Below, in pieces: positions 43,512-52,900 of a stretch of DNA of 64,000 bases. Position numbers and translations under genes: made by a program. Source of the DNA: Pseudomonadota bacterium (GTDB lineage Bacteria > Myxococcota_A > UBA796 > CAJQPC01); NCBI GenBank assembly GCA_024228935.1, contig JAAESX010000080.1, forward strand, positions 62,001 through 126,000, given 5' to 3'. Numbering within the stretch: position 1 is the stretch's first letter; each line of letters starts with the position of its first letter. The notes beneath the pieces were generated by a model. That model worked only from the letters and a program-made list of their open reading frames with translations, ran no database searches and had not been told where the DNA came from.

Positions 43512-45002
43512 TCAGTCGAAGGGGTTGGCTTTGTAGCCGGCGGGGGCGTCCGAGCCGTCGTCTGTGGCCTCGGTCGTCTCGGTCGTCTCGGTCGTCTCGG
43601 TGGTCTCGGTCGTGGTGGCCTGGGGCTTCACGACCTTGGTGCGCGGGGGCCGCTTCACCACCGGGGGCACGTCGTCGTCGAGCTCGGGGCTCGGCGGGAT
43701 CTCCAGGACGCGGGCGCCCTCATCGGACAGCGACTCGAGCTCGGCCAGGATCTCGACCTGGCTCTTGGCCGACAGGTCCCGCTCGATGCGGGCGGAGACA
43801 AAGCCGGGGAGGCTGAACTCGAAGCTCCGATTGTCCGGGGTCGCGGTGGACTCGAGCGTCAGGTTCAGCGGCGTGGTGCCGAGCACGCGCTCGCCGCTGC
43901 GAACCTCGGCGCCGTCTGGTGTGCTCCGCAGGAGGAGCTTGACCTGGCGCGCTGCCGGCGGGGCCACGGTCGTGGTCGACGACGTGTCCTCGGGAGAGAA
44001 CAGGGCCCAGGCCCCCACGCCCAGGAGCGCCAGCAAGGCGGCCCCCGCGACGAGCCAGGGGGTCTTCGAGGGCGCCTGGACCTCGACCAGCGTCGACTGC
44101 GCCGTGTACTCCTCGGGCGGGACCTCGCCACAGGCCGCGAGCTCCTTGATGACCGTGCCCATGTCCGGGTACCGGTCCTTCGGGTTCTTCTGCAGGCAGC
44201 GCTGCATGAGCTCGTCCAGGCCGTCGGGCAGGTCGGAGTGACCCTTGTCCGAGAGGCGCGGGACGGGGTGGTTGATGTGGGCGATCATCGTTGCGGTCGT
44301 GGTCTGCCCGTGGAACGGGTACTCGCCGACGATGCAGCGGTGGAGCAGGATGCCGAGCGCGTAGATGTCGGCCCGCTCGTCGATGTCGTCGCCCTGGACC
44401 TGTTCGGGCGCCATGCAGTGCGGCGAGCCCAGGATCATCCCGGTCATCGTGATCGACTGGTCGCCCTCGGTGAGCTTCACCAGGCCGAAGTCGACGACCT
44501 TGACGTGCTCGGCGCCGTCCTCCTTGGCGATGAGCAGGTTTCCGGGCTTCAGATCGCGGTGGATCACGCCGTGGCGGTGAGCGTGCTTCAAGGCGCGCGC
44601 GACCTGCAGCATCAGCTTGATGGTCCGCTCGGCGGAGAGTGGACCTTCCGCCTGGAGAAGTCGGGACAGCGTCCGACCGCGCACGAACTCCATGACCAGG
44701 TAGAACGTGCCGTCCTGCGTCTGGCCGTAGTCGTGCAGGGTGACCGTGTGCGGGTGGGACAGGCGCGCGAGTGTGCTCGCCTCGAGGAAGAAGCGCCGCT
44801 CGAATCCGACCGAGTCGTTGTTGTTGGGCGGCTCGTGCAGGACCTTGATGGCCACCTTGCGGCCCAAGGGGACCTGCTCGGCCTCGTACACCGTGCCCAT
44901 GCCGCCCTTGGCGATGCGCCGAAGGACCCGGTAGCGACCAGCGATCTCCCGTCCGAGGAGGGGATCAGCGGGCGCCGCACGCTCCGTGCGGTTCTCCGGA
45001 AT
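43512..45002 (-). CDS. Membrane Ser/Thr kinase with PEGA domain
   Basis: Kinase domain about 25-300: GRYRVLRRIAKGGMGTVYEA, V-A-I-K, VIHRDLKPGN, VVDFGLVK and MAPEQ all intact. One transmembrane helix (WLVAGAALLALLGVGAWALF) lies near 340. The periplasmic PEGA-like domain reads VKLLLRSTPDGAEVRSGE and TPLNLTLES. The C-terminus has a Thr/Glu repeat (TTETTETTETTETTEATDD). No ATG occurs at a sensible place; the only ATG start, at 45206, is inside the divergent gene. An ATT at 45002 has GGGAGG five bases before it and starts IPENRTERAAP, so an AUU start is the best candidate (496 residues). It heads the operon for the TonB receptor. Confidence 0.8.
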   Translation of the reverse strand: MPENRTERAAPADPLLGREIAGRYRVLRRIAKGGMGTVYEAEQVPLGRKVAIKVLHEPPNNNDSVGFERRFFLEASTLARLSHPHTVTLHDYGQTQDGTFYLVMEFVRGRTLSRLLQAEGPLSAERTIKLMLQVARALKHAHRHGVIHRDLKPGNLLIAKEDGAEHVKVVDFGLVKLTEGDQSITMTGMILGSPHCMAPEQVQGDDIDERADIYALGILLHRCIVGEYPFHGQTTTATMIAHINHPVPRLSDKGHSDLPDGLDELMQRCLQKNPKDRYPDMGTVIKELAACGEVPPEEYTAQSTLVEVQAPSKTPWLVAGAALLALLGVGAWALFSPEDTSSTTTVAPPAARQVKLLLRSTPDGAEVRSGERVLGTTPLNLTLESTATPDNRSFEFSLPGFVSARIERDLSAKSQVEILAELESLSDEGARVLEIPPSPELDDDVPPVVKRPPRTKVVKPQATTTETTETTETTETTEATDDGSDAPAGYKANPFD

Positions 45003-45054
45003 GGCAGCCTCCCTCGTGCGGGTCTCGGGGCGGTTGTCGCGGATGTTCCTGTGG

Positions 45055-45060
45055 ATCGTA
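45055..45060 (-). promoter_or_regulatory. Possible -10 element for the PEGA kinase
   Basis: On the minus strand the bases read TACGAT, close to the TATAAT consensus. A start point about 7 bases on would give a leader of roughly 45 bases before the ATT at 45002. No good -35 is seen. It stands only on this match. Confidence 0.2.
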
Positions 45061-45115
45061 GCACCGGGTGGGGTGTGCAGTTGTCGGCCGGCAAGCCCGA
45101 AGTGAGAGCGCCGGC

Positions 45116-45121
45116 TACGAT
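45116..45121 (+). promoter_or_regulatory. Possible -10 element for the hydroxylase gene
   Basis: TACGAT on the plus strand would place transcription start near 45128, giving a short leader holding TGGAG before the ATG at 45146. The pair of TACGAT elements is arranged divergently with 45055-45060. No -35 stands out. Confidence 0.22.
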
Positions 45122-45145
45122 AGACTGCGGATGTGGAGTGCGCAG

Positions 45146-45952
45146 ATGTGGCAGCCCGTTGCCGTCCTCGGCTCGATCCTGTTCTTCCTGGCCGTCGGCG
45201 CTGCATGGCCGCGTGACAAGCCCGGCATCGACTGGAAGGTGTCGGCGCTGAACGTCGTCACCGGAGGGCTCCTGTTCGCGCTGCGGAAGGGCGTCCTGTT
45301 CATCCTGCCCATCGCCGCCGCGGACCAGATCGGCGGCCTGATCGACCTGGGCGCGCTGGGCGGCATCGCACCGCTGCAGTTCCTGTTCGTGGTCCTGGTG
45401 CTCGACTTCGCTCGGTACTGGGCGCACTACGCGAGCCACCGGGTCCCCATCCTGTGGTCGGTCCACCGGAGCCATCACTCCAGCGAGCACCTGAACAGCA
45501 CCAGCGGCCTTCGGATGCACTGGGTCGACGTGCTGATCCTGACCGCCATCCCGGTGGTGCTGTTCGGGCTGCTGTTCGACGTCTCGGGATTCTCGCCCTG
45601 GGTCTTCCCGGCGGCGCTGATGGTCGGCGCGTTCTTCGACGCCTTCGAGCACGCGAACATCCGGATGGACAGCCAGACCTGGTACTACAAGGCCTTCAAC
45701 ACGGTCTTCAACAACCCGCACTTCCACAGCTGGCACCACACGCGAGAGGGCGCCTACAAGGACGGGAACTACGGCCAGGCGCTCACGATCTGGGACCGCA
45801 TGTTCGGGACCGACGTGACCGAGGACCTGCCGCCGGAGACGTACGGGCTCGGGCACATGTGGATCAAGCTGGACCTGGTCGGGCTGCAGCTGCTGACGCC
45901 GCGCGAGGTGCCGGAGGGTCACTCGCCGCAGAAGCCGGGCGAGGAGCACTGA
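45146..45952 (+). CDS. Sterol desaturase / fatty acid hydroxylase family protein
   Basis: A 268-residue integral membrane di-iron enzyme. His motifs are H-Y-A-S-H, SVHRSHHSSEHLNS (HxxHH) and NNPHFHSWHHTREG. Hydrophobic segments flank them (AVLGSILFFLAVGAAW, GGLLFALRKGVLFILPI, VLILTAIPVVLFGLLF). The start at 45146 (MWQPVAVLG) has TGGAG six bases before; an ATG at 45131 gives five extra residues without a ribosome site. This superfamily inserts oxygen or double bonds into sterols, carotenoids, alkyl lipids or fatty acids; a sterol-modifying role is possible as some myxobacteria make sterols. Substrate cannot be told. The gene is divergent from the PEGA kinase and ends just before the hairpin repeats. 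Confidence 0.88.
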   Translation: MWQPVAVLGSILFFLAVGAAWPRDKPGIDWKVSALNVVTGGLLFALRKGVLFILPIAAADQIGGLIDLGALGGIAPLQFLFVVLVLDFARYWAHYASHRVPILWSVHRSHHSSEHLNSTSGLRMHWVDVLILTAIPVVLFGLLFDVSGFSPWVFPAALMVGAFFDAFEHANIRMDSQTWYYKAFNTVFNNPHFHSWHHTREGAYKDGNYGQALTIWDRMFGTDVTEDLPPETYGLGHMWIKLDLVGLQLLTPREVPEGHSPQKPGEEH

Positions 45953-45982
45953 GCTTGGCGGCGCGTCTGGAGAGCGCACAAC

Positions 45983-46214
45983 CGAGGGTGAACTTCCGGA
46001 TCTGAGCAGTTGGGTGCGAACTGCCGGAATCGCGCAGTTGGGTGCGAACTGCCGAAATCGCGCAGTTCAGCTCGGATCAGCGCCTGATCGAGGGTGAACT
46101 TCCGGATCTGAGCAGTTGGGTGCGAACTGCCGGAATCGCGCAGTTGGGTGCGAACTGCCGGAATCGCGCAGTTGGGTGCGAACTGCCGGAATCGCGCAGT
46201 TGGGTGCGAACTGC
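45983..46214. repeat. Array of 28-bp hairpin repeats
   Basis: Six perfect copies of GCAGTTGGGTGCGAACTGC start at 46006, 46034, 46112, 46140, 46168 and 46196. Spacing is 28 bases inside two blocks (2 and 4 copies). A diverged copy lies at about 46062. The blocks belong to a 106-base duplication: the segment starting CGAGGGTGAACTTCCGGATC occurs at 45983 and 46089. In each unit GCAGTT and AACTGC pair as a 6-bp stem with a 7-base loop. AACTGC of one unit can also pair with GCAGTT of the next across 9 bases, so the array can fold in two registers. It lies between two convergent genes. No unique spacers, so not CRISPR. Confidence 0.9.
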
Positions 46215-46235
46215 GCCTCGACGAACCCGCCGCCC

Positions 46236-47248
46236 TCACTCTGTCCGCCGCCGAATGTCCTCCAGGAGGTCGCCCACCACGAAGTTCATGTCCAGCACAT
46301 GCGACGCGTTCGAGCCGGTCAACGCACCCCGAGCCGCATCGGTCGGGTCTGTCCGGTCGTCCTCGCCGAGCCACCGCACTTCGAGGCCCGCTGTGGTCTC
46401 CGAGCCCTGGCACTGGGCCGCATAGGCGTCGGGATAGGCCGCGTACCCGTCGTCGACCGGGGTGCCATAGGCCAGGTCGGTCGGGAACACCGCCAGCGAC
46501 AGGGTGACCTCGCCCGCGGCCTCGACGTCGGCTGGGTTCACGCACGTGACGGGCGAGCCCTCGGCGTACGAGGCGCTCATCACGATGTCCTCGTCGGCCA
46601 GGAAGCTCTTGAAGCTCACCACACAGCCAGTCTCGTCCGCGGTCGAGCAGGCCGGAAGCGACGTGCTCTCGGGCCCCAGCGGCCAGCCGAGGAGGTGGGC
46701 GGCGACGAGCTGATCGTCGACCTGCCCCTGGATGCGCTCACGTAGCAGCCGCGACCCGATGTGGGGCCCTGGCTGTGGCCGACGAGGACGAAGGGTCGGC
46801 CGTCGTTGAGCTCGGCCAGGTAGTGCTCGAAGGCGCTCTCGACGTCGTCGTAGGCCACGTCGAAGCAGGGCTCGGCCTTGCGCTCGCGGGTCAGGTACGT
46901 GCCCAGCGTCGCCTGGCGGTAGGCCGGCACGATGAGTCGACACTCCTGGGCCAGGAGACCGGCCTGGTGGATGGTGGTGCGCTCCTCGTCCGTCAGGTCA
47001 CGCAGGTCGGCGTTCCCGCGCTTCAGGGCGAGGTCGACCGTGGGGTAGACGTGGAAGCAGTCGACCGCCGCGTCGGGGTTGGCCTCGACGGTCGAGGTCG
47101 TGATCGAGCCGTCCGCCTCGACCGTGTGGAGCGTGATGGGCTCGTCGCAGACGTCCGGAATGTCCGGGTGACAGATCCAGTTGGCGGTGTCCGCGTAGTC
47201 CAGCTCGGCCCGGTTCGGGCAGGCACAGCCGAGCCAGAACAGGATCAC
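46236..47248 (-). pseudogene. DUF3089 lipoprotein hydrolase with a frameshift
   Basis: GTG at 47248 (GTGA overlap with the previous stop) starts MILFWLGCAC, a lipobox. The frame reads HVYPTVDLALKRGNADLRDL, AYRQATLGTY, and FVLVGHSQGP, the DUF3089 family with nucleophile in G-H-S-Q-G. It then breaks: the expected GPHIGSRLLRERIQGQVD continues in another frame. The break is near 46762-46770 in GTGGGGCCC; one missing base restores 337 residues to the stop at 46236. The downstream frame (VAAHLLGWPLGPES, DEDIVMSASYAEGSPVTCVNP) is well preserved, so the event is recent or a sequencing error. DUF3089 proteins are alpha/beta hydrolases of unknown substrate. Confidence 0.8.
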
Positions 47249-48258
47249 GACCCGGCCGCTTCCCGCGAGTCCGCGACGACCTGACGAAGGCTGATGCCCT
47301 CCTTGAGCAGATACGTGCTGCCGAGCCCGACGATGAAGCCGAACTGGGTCAGGTGGAGGACCAGGGCGTACGTCGTGGCCACCTCGCGGTCGACGCCCCA
47401 CAGCAGGAGCGAGGCGGTGCAGAACGCCTCGTAGCTGCCGAAGAAGCCGGGGGTCGGCGCGACGGTCATGCCCGTGATGGTGATGGTCCAGGTCGTCAGC
47501 GCCATCTGCCAGGTCTGGGCGATGGCGTCGAAGCCCATCATCACGCTGTAGCAACTGGCCACGATGCCCATCCACATCACCGCGGTCAGGGCGACGCAGG
47601 CCAGGCCGGCCCCGGGGCGCTTGACGAGCCCGACGAGGCCCGCGTGGAACGTGGTGAGCAGGCCCTCGACCTTCACACGGACCGGCTCGACGGGGATGAA
47701 CCTGAGCACCAGCGCGATGAGCGGCTTGCCGATGATCAGGAGCCCGAGCAGGAACAGCATGCCGCCGCCGATGAGCGTGCCGATGACCTTCTGGCCGGCC
47801 GCGAACACGTCGACGTCGCCCACGATGACGCCCTGCTCGGGGAGATCGACCTGCCAGCCGACCACGAGCAGCATCGTCATCAGCCCCAGCAGGTCGAGCA
47901 GTCGCTCGATGAACACGGCGGCGAAGCTCGTGCCGAACGGGACCTTGGAGCGCTCGAGCAGCAGGTACGGACGCACGAACTCGCCCAGCCGCAGCGGCAC
48001 CACGTTGATGGCGAGGAAGCCGATGGTCGTCACCGCGAACATCTCGGAGAACGCGATGTCCGCCCGGTCGAGCAGCAGCCTGAGCCGGACGCTCCGGATG
48101 CAGTGGTTGAGCAGGTAGATGCCGAAGACGGGCGCCACATAGGCGTAGTTGGCGTCGGCCGCTGAGACCTGGATCTGGGACCAGTCGATGCCCCACAGCA
48201 CCCAGATCAGGCAGGCCGCGGTCAGGACCAGGACGACGGCGATCTTGGAGGCGCTCAC
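47245..48258 (-). CDS. Lysylphosphatidylglycerol synthase TM-domain (UPF0104-like) protein
   Basis: A 337-residue integral membrane protein with about eight hydrophobic segments. It has CIRSVRLRLLLDRADIAF, LRLGEFVRPYLLLERSKVPF, FAAVFIERLLDLLGLMTML and PTPGFFGSYEAFCTASLLL, typical of the LPG_synthase_TM family, which includes the flippase part of MprF and related lipid or polyprenyl transporters. It lacks the MprF aminoacyltransferase domain. Start GTG at 48258, with MSASKIAVVLVL. It overlaps the frameshifted DUF3089 gene by 4 bases and is 37 bases after the next upstream gene. Likely moves or handles a lipid across the membrane. Confidence 0.85.
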   Translation of the reverse strand: MSASKIAVVLVLTAACLIWVLWGIDWSQIQVSAADANYAYVAPVFGIYLLNHCIRSVRLRLLLDRADIAFSEMFAVTTIGFLAINVVPLRLGEFVRPYLLLERSKVPFGTSFAAVFIERLLDLLGLMTMLLVVGWQVDLPEQGVIVGDVDVFAAGQKVIGTLIGGGMLFLLGLLIIGKPLIALVLRFIPVEPVRVKVEGLLTTFHAGLVGLVKRPGAGLACVALTAVMWMGIVASCYSVMMGFDAIAQTWQMALTTWTITITGMTVAPTPGFFGSYEAFCTASLLLWGVDREVATTYALVLHLTQFGFIVGLGSTYLLKEGISLRQVVADSREAAGS

Positions 48259-48295
48259 GCCGCGGAGTGTAGCGGCTCGCGCCGGTCGTCCGGGC

Positions 48296-49996
48296 CTACA
48301 GCCCTGGCGCCCGGTGCTCGACGTCGGGCGGCGCGTCCACACCGATCGGCCGATCCAGACCCGCCAACGGGTGGTCGAGTCCGTCCTCGAAGTCACCCGC
48401 GTGCTCGCCGAAGGCCTCGGCCAGGGCGTTGAGCTTCAGCGGCGGCTCCCCCCGCGTGCGGAGCGCCAGTCCGTAGCCCCACGCGAGCTCGGACGGCTGG
48501 GGGCTCGCCCGCATCGAGCGCTCCAGGCAGTCGCGCTTCATGCCGCACTGGTGGACGAGGGCCCGACCCAGCGCCGCTTGCAGCCACGGCTCATGGTCGC
48601 CGGGGCCGGTGTGGGCCAGCACATTGGCGGCCATCCCCCGGCCGACGTCGACCTGGTGCTCAGGGTTCAGGGTCAGGTAGATCTCGGCTTCGGCGAGCTG
48701 GCTCGGTTCGAGGCGCTCGCGAGCGAACTGCAGGCCGATGCCGAACGCGAGCTGGCCGTCGATCGGGTGGGGCAGCTCGGCGAGCCCACGTCCGGCCTCG
48801 ATGCCCTCGAGGAGGCGAAGCAGGTCCTCCTCCCGCTCGGTCGCGCCCGCCGTGTCGGCCAGGTCGTGGACCGAGAGCCGATGGGTCGCCAGCGACGCGA
48901 AGAACGCCAGGTCGGTCGCGCGGTGGTGCGCGATCGACGAGCTGCCGGCGTCCATCGGACGGGTCGCGGCCGAGGAGACCATCAGCGGGATCACGGCCAG
49001 CAGCGACCACCTGGACGGCGCCTTGCCGATCCCAGCGGCGAGCCCCAGCGCCAGGCACGTGGACCACGGCCCCCAGTACCGACCGTTCATCAGGACGAGG
49101 ACGTCCCGGGACTCGGGGAGCGCCACATCGACCAGGGCGAACCCGAGCGCGAAGGCCCCCGCCAGCCCTGCCAGGACTGGACGGCGGGCGTATGCGAGCC
49201 CGCCGAGCCCCGAGACGAGCAGGACCGCGCCCACCCCGGCTCCCGCGCCGGCGAACAGACGGTCTCCCAGCACGGCCGGGTGGAACAGCTGCACCAGCCG
49301 CCCGACCGGGTCCGCCGCCAGCGAGCTCAGGTGGTAGCCGCTGCCGTCCGAGCCGCTTGGCAGGAGGAACACCAGCGCGCCCAGCCCGACCCCGAGCGCC
49401 AGCCGCCCGAGCCGCGCCGGTGCGTCCCGATGGGCCCAGGCCGAGGCCAAGAGGATCGGCACCCCGAACAGACCCGTCCGGCAGAACCACGCGCCGATGG
49501 TGAGCAGGAGGCCGACCGCCAGCGGACGGCCCGAGGACCACGCCCAGAGTGCGGCGAGCACGAACAGCTGCACCTCGTGGTGGTTGCCGAACAGGACCAG
49601 TCCGAACGCCGAGGCGCCTGCGGTCGGCAGGGCCATCAGTGCCGCCCACGCCCACGCCGCCTGGCTCCCGACCAGGTTCCGGAGCGCCATGAACCCGCAG
49701 GTCGTGATGCCCGCTGTCCAAAGGAACGCCTGGCTCTTCCAGGCCAGGAGCGAGTCCCCGGCCGCGAGCGGGAACGTCCCCAGCGCCGCCACGACGCTGC
49801 ATCCACCGCAGAACTCCTTGTACTGGAGCGCCAGCAGCGAGCCGCCCAGGTCGCCGTTCAGCGCCATCCAGGCGACCGACGCGTTCCACGTCTCCTCGAG
49901 CTCGACGAAGGCGTCGGGATCGCGCGCGAGCCACTCGAGATCCAGCGCCGCCCGCAGCACGAGCGCCACGGCGAGCACGAGCAGGTCCCGCCTCAC
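48296..49996 (-). CDS. Multi-pass membrane protein with soluble C-terminus
   Basis: A 566-residue protein starting GTG at 49996 overlapping the kinase stop (GTGA). Up to about residue 350 there are ten or more hydrophobic segments (LLVLAVALVLRAALDL, AWAALMALPTAGASAF, PLAVGLLLTIGAWFC, GLALGVGLGALVFLL). E-E-T-W-N-A-S after the first segment and the ladder of helices recall GT-C glycosyltransferases, but I see no firm motif. The rest is soluble, with Leu/Glu-rich helices and V-H-Q-C-G-M-K-R-D-C. Co-translation with a kinase-AAA-TPR gene suggests regulation by it. No firm family. Confidence 0.7.
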   Translation of the reverse strand: MRRDLLVLAVALVLRAALDLEWLARDPDAFVELEETWNASVAWMALNGDLGGSLLALQYKEFCGGCSVVAALGTFPLAAGDSLLAWKSQAFLWTAGITTCGFMALRNLVGSQAAWAWAALMALPTAGASAFGLVLFGNHHEVQLFVLAALWAWSSGRPLAVGLLLTIGAWFCRTGLFGVPILLASAWAHRDAPARLGRLALGVGLGALVFLLPSGSDGSGYHLSSLAADPVGRLVQLFHPAVLGDRLFAGAGAGVGAVLLVSGLGGLAYARRPVLAGLAGAFALGFALVDVALPESRDVLVLMNGRYWGPWSTCLALGLAAGIGKAPSRWSLLAVIPLMVSSAATRPMDAGSSSIAHHRATDLAFFASLATHRLSVHDLADTAGATEREEDLLRLLEGIEAGRGLAELPHPIDGQLAFGIGLQFARERLEPSQLAEAEIYLTLNPEHQVDVGRGMAANVLAHTGPGDHEPWLQAALGRALVHQCGMKRDCLERSMRASPQPSELAWGYGLALRTRGEPPLKLNALAEAFGEHAGDFEDGLDHPLAGLDRPIGVDAPPDVEHRAPGL

Positions 49997-52900
49997 GCGG
50001 GCAGGCGATCCAGGGCGAGCCGCGCGGTCGTCACGCGGTCCTCGCGGCCCATTCCACGCCAGTGCTCGACGGCCAGGGTCAGCGCCTTTCGGGCCCGCTC
50101 GTCCTGTGCTCGCCCGGCCATGACCCCGGCCAGCTCGAGTGCACGGGCGACGTCGCCGTCGACGACTCCCGCCGCGACCAGGTCGCGCTCGACGTGGGAC
50201 AGGTGGTCATCGAACGCGGCCCAGTCCTCGAACGCGGCCACCGCGGGGAGCATCAGTGCGTGGGCCATGCCGATCCAGGCCCGTCGGCCGCCTCGCTCGG
50301 CCAGCGCCAGCCCGGTCCGCAGGATGTCCAGCGCGCCTTGGTAGTCGGCTCGCTCGGTGCGGACGATGCCCAGGTTGAGGCAAGGGACCAGCGTGTCCGG
50401 GCTCCCGAGCGCGCGCAGCAGGTCCAGGGCCTCCAGGTAGCCCTCCTCGGCCTGGGCCAGGGCGCCGCTGCGTCGGGCCCAGTCGGCGAGCGAGTTGATC
50501 GCCGCCCCCGCGCCGACCGGGTTTCCCGTGCGGTCGAAGGCGACGCGCGCCTTGCGGGTCAGCTCGGCCGCCTGGTCCAGCTCGCCGAGCTCCGCATGCG
50601 CCTGTCCCATCAGCAGCAGGACGTTGCCGACGGTCCGAAGGTCGCCGGTCTGCTGGCACAGGTCGACAGCGGACTGCGCCAGGGAGAGCGCTTCGCGGTA
50701 GCGGCCCTGCAGGCGGGCGCCTTCGGCCATCACCCCGAGCGCCCGGGCCTCGAGAGGGGCGTCCCCCATGGCCCTGGCCAGCGCTGCCGCTCGTCGGCTG
50801 TGCACCTTGTGCTCGTCCAGGGCGCCGCGCTTGAGCAGGCAGAGGCCAAGCTCGCACAGGGCATGGGCGCCCGCGGGCTGTGAGCCCATCCGACGGACGA
50901 TGTCTCCGGCTCGGGTCTCGGCCTCGGCGAAGCGTCCCTTGGCGACCAGGAGCTGCACCGTCAGCAGGTGCCGCTCGGCCACCTCGAAGTGCGTGTTCGG
51001 CAGGCCGAGCTCCTTGCTGCAGCGGTCGTGCAGCCGCAGCATCGAGATCGCGCCGGAGAGGTCCGCTCGGTCCAGCCGCGAGCGCGCGGCGGTCCGCAAC
51101 GGGACGAGCGCCTCCTCCAGCTCACCCGCAGCGACCAGGTGCTTGCCCACGCTGGAGTCCACCCGGCGACCGCCCGCGGGGTAGCGCGCCTGCAGGGCAC
51201 GAGCGCAGCCCAGGTTCAGGGCGGACCAGTGACCGCTCTCTCGGGCCGACCGCTCCAGGCTCTCCCGCAGCATCGGGTGGGCCATGCGCCAGCCATCCGG
51301 TCCACGGGTGGCGAGGCGTCGAGCGACCAGCCGGTCGACCAGGGCGTCGGGCTCGGTCACCTCGGCCTCGAACATCGCCATTCTCCACAGGACATCGTCG
51401 ACCTCGCGGCCCAACAGCGCGGCGACCTCGAGCGCCTGCCGGTCGGTCCCGCTGATGAGGCCGGACAGCTGGGCCTCCCAGAGCGCGTACAGGTCGTCCG
51501 GGATCGCAGCGCGCTCGCCGGGCCGGAGCACGAAGCCTCGCTTCCCGACCTCCAGGATCTCGCGGTCGATCCAGTCGTCCACGAGCTGGACGGCGAACAT
51601 CGGGTTGCCGCGGGCGCGTGACTGGACCTCGCTGGCCAGCTTGCCGTCCAGCAGCAGCAGCTCCTCGACGAGCTTCCGTGTCTGCGCACCGGGCAGCGGC
51701 TCGAGCGACAGGACGCTGCAGTGGGGCTCCGCGATCAGGCTCTCGAGCGCCGCCGTGACCTCGGGACCGGCGTCGGCGTCCCGGATGCTCAGCAGCAGGA
51801 GGAACGGGCTGGGGCTCTCGTCCTGCTGTCGCAGGAGCCAGCGCGCGAACCGGAGCGACTCGGCGCCCCACTGCACGTCGTCGATGTGGAAGACCACGGT
51901 CCGGCCCAGGCGGGTGAGGTACCGGCGCAGCAGCGCGAAGCGCGTTTCGGGGCCCGCCGGATGCATCTGCGGCGAGGGGCAGATCCAGTCGGCGAGCGAC
52001 CGACACTCCAGCTCGTCGTCGACGTCCTGGCTGCTCAGCAGCTCAGCAATGCGCACCGCGACCCGTTCGTGGTCCAGGCCGACCGTCGACGTGTGGCGGG
52101 CCAGCATCTCGGCGAGCGAATCGATGCCGTCGCCGGACGCGTGACGGGTGTGCACGGCCTGTGCGCCGCCCAGCTCAGCAGCACGATGGAGTGCCCATTC
52201 GGCCAGCGAGGACTTGCCGATCCCCGCGGGGCCTCGGACCACCACGGCCCGCGCCGAGCCGGTCCGATCGACCTGGTGCAGGGCCTCCCAGATCCGGTCG
52301 CGCTCCACGGCGCGGCCGACGAGCGGAATCGCCCGCAGTCCCCACAGTCCGAGTCCGGCGCCCGCGAGGCGAGGACTCGGGGGTGGCGCCTCCTCGCGCC
52401 GCCAGCTGGCCGGGAGGGGCGGCGCCATCACTTCGAGTTCGTCCTCATCGCTGGAGGTCGTCGCGAAGAACGTCAGCGTTGGAGGCGGCGGCGGGATCGC
52501 GCTGACCGTGAAGGTCGCGTTGTCCCGTCGGCGCTCGGTTCGCTGGGGCAGCGCCCGGTGCGGCTCGCGTGGCGGGGGCAGCCTGGCCAGCGCGTAGGCC
52601 GCATCCGCCGCGCACTGGAACCGCCGCCGGTGGTCCTTCTCCAGGAGCTTGCGAAGCCAGCTCTCGTAGCCGCGCGGCAGGCTCGGCGAGGGCTTCAGGC
52701 TCCGCGGCGTCTCGTGCAGATGGGCCTGCCGAAGCGTCACGTACCCGCGGCCGGGGTGCGGACCCGTTCCGGTTGCGAGCTCCCAGGCCAGGCAGCCGAC
52801 GGCGTACAGGTCCGTCCACGGACCGTAGTCGCGCCATTGGGCCAGGAACTGCTCGGGCGCCATGTAGCGGGGGGTACCGGCCGCTCCGGCTCGCGCGCTG

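Noticed and set aside
45003..45206. Kinase start at the ATG at 45206
   Set aside because: It would add 68 odd residues inside the divergent hydroxylase gene, without a ribosome site or any kinase sequence.
45983..46214. CRISPR array
   Set aside because: Units are directly adjacent with no unique spacers, and no cas genes are near.
46042..46425. A protein encoded by the repeat array
   Set aside because: The ORFs across it are simply translated repeats in several frames. No ribosome site and no homology seen.
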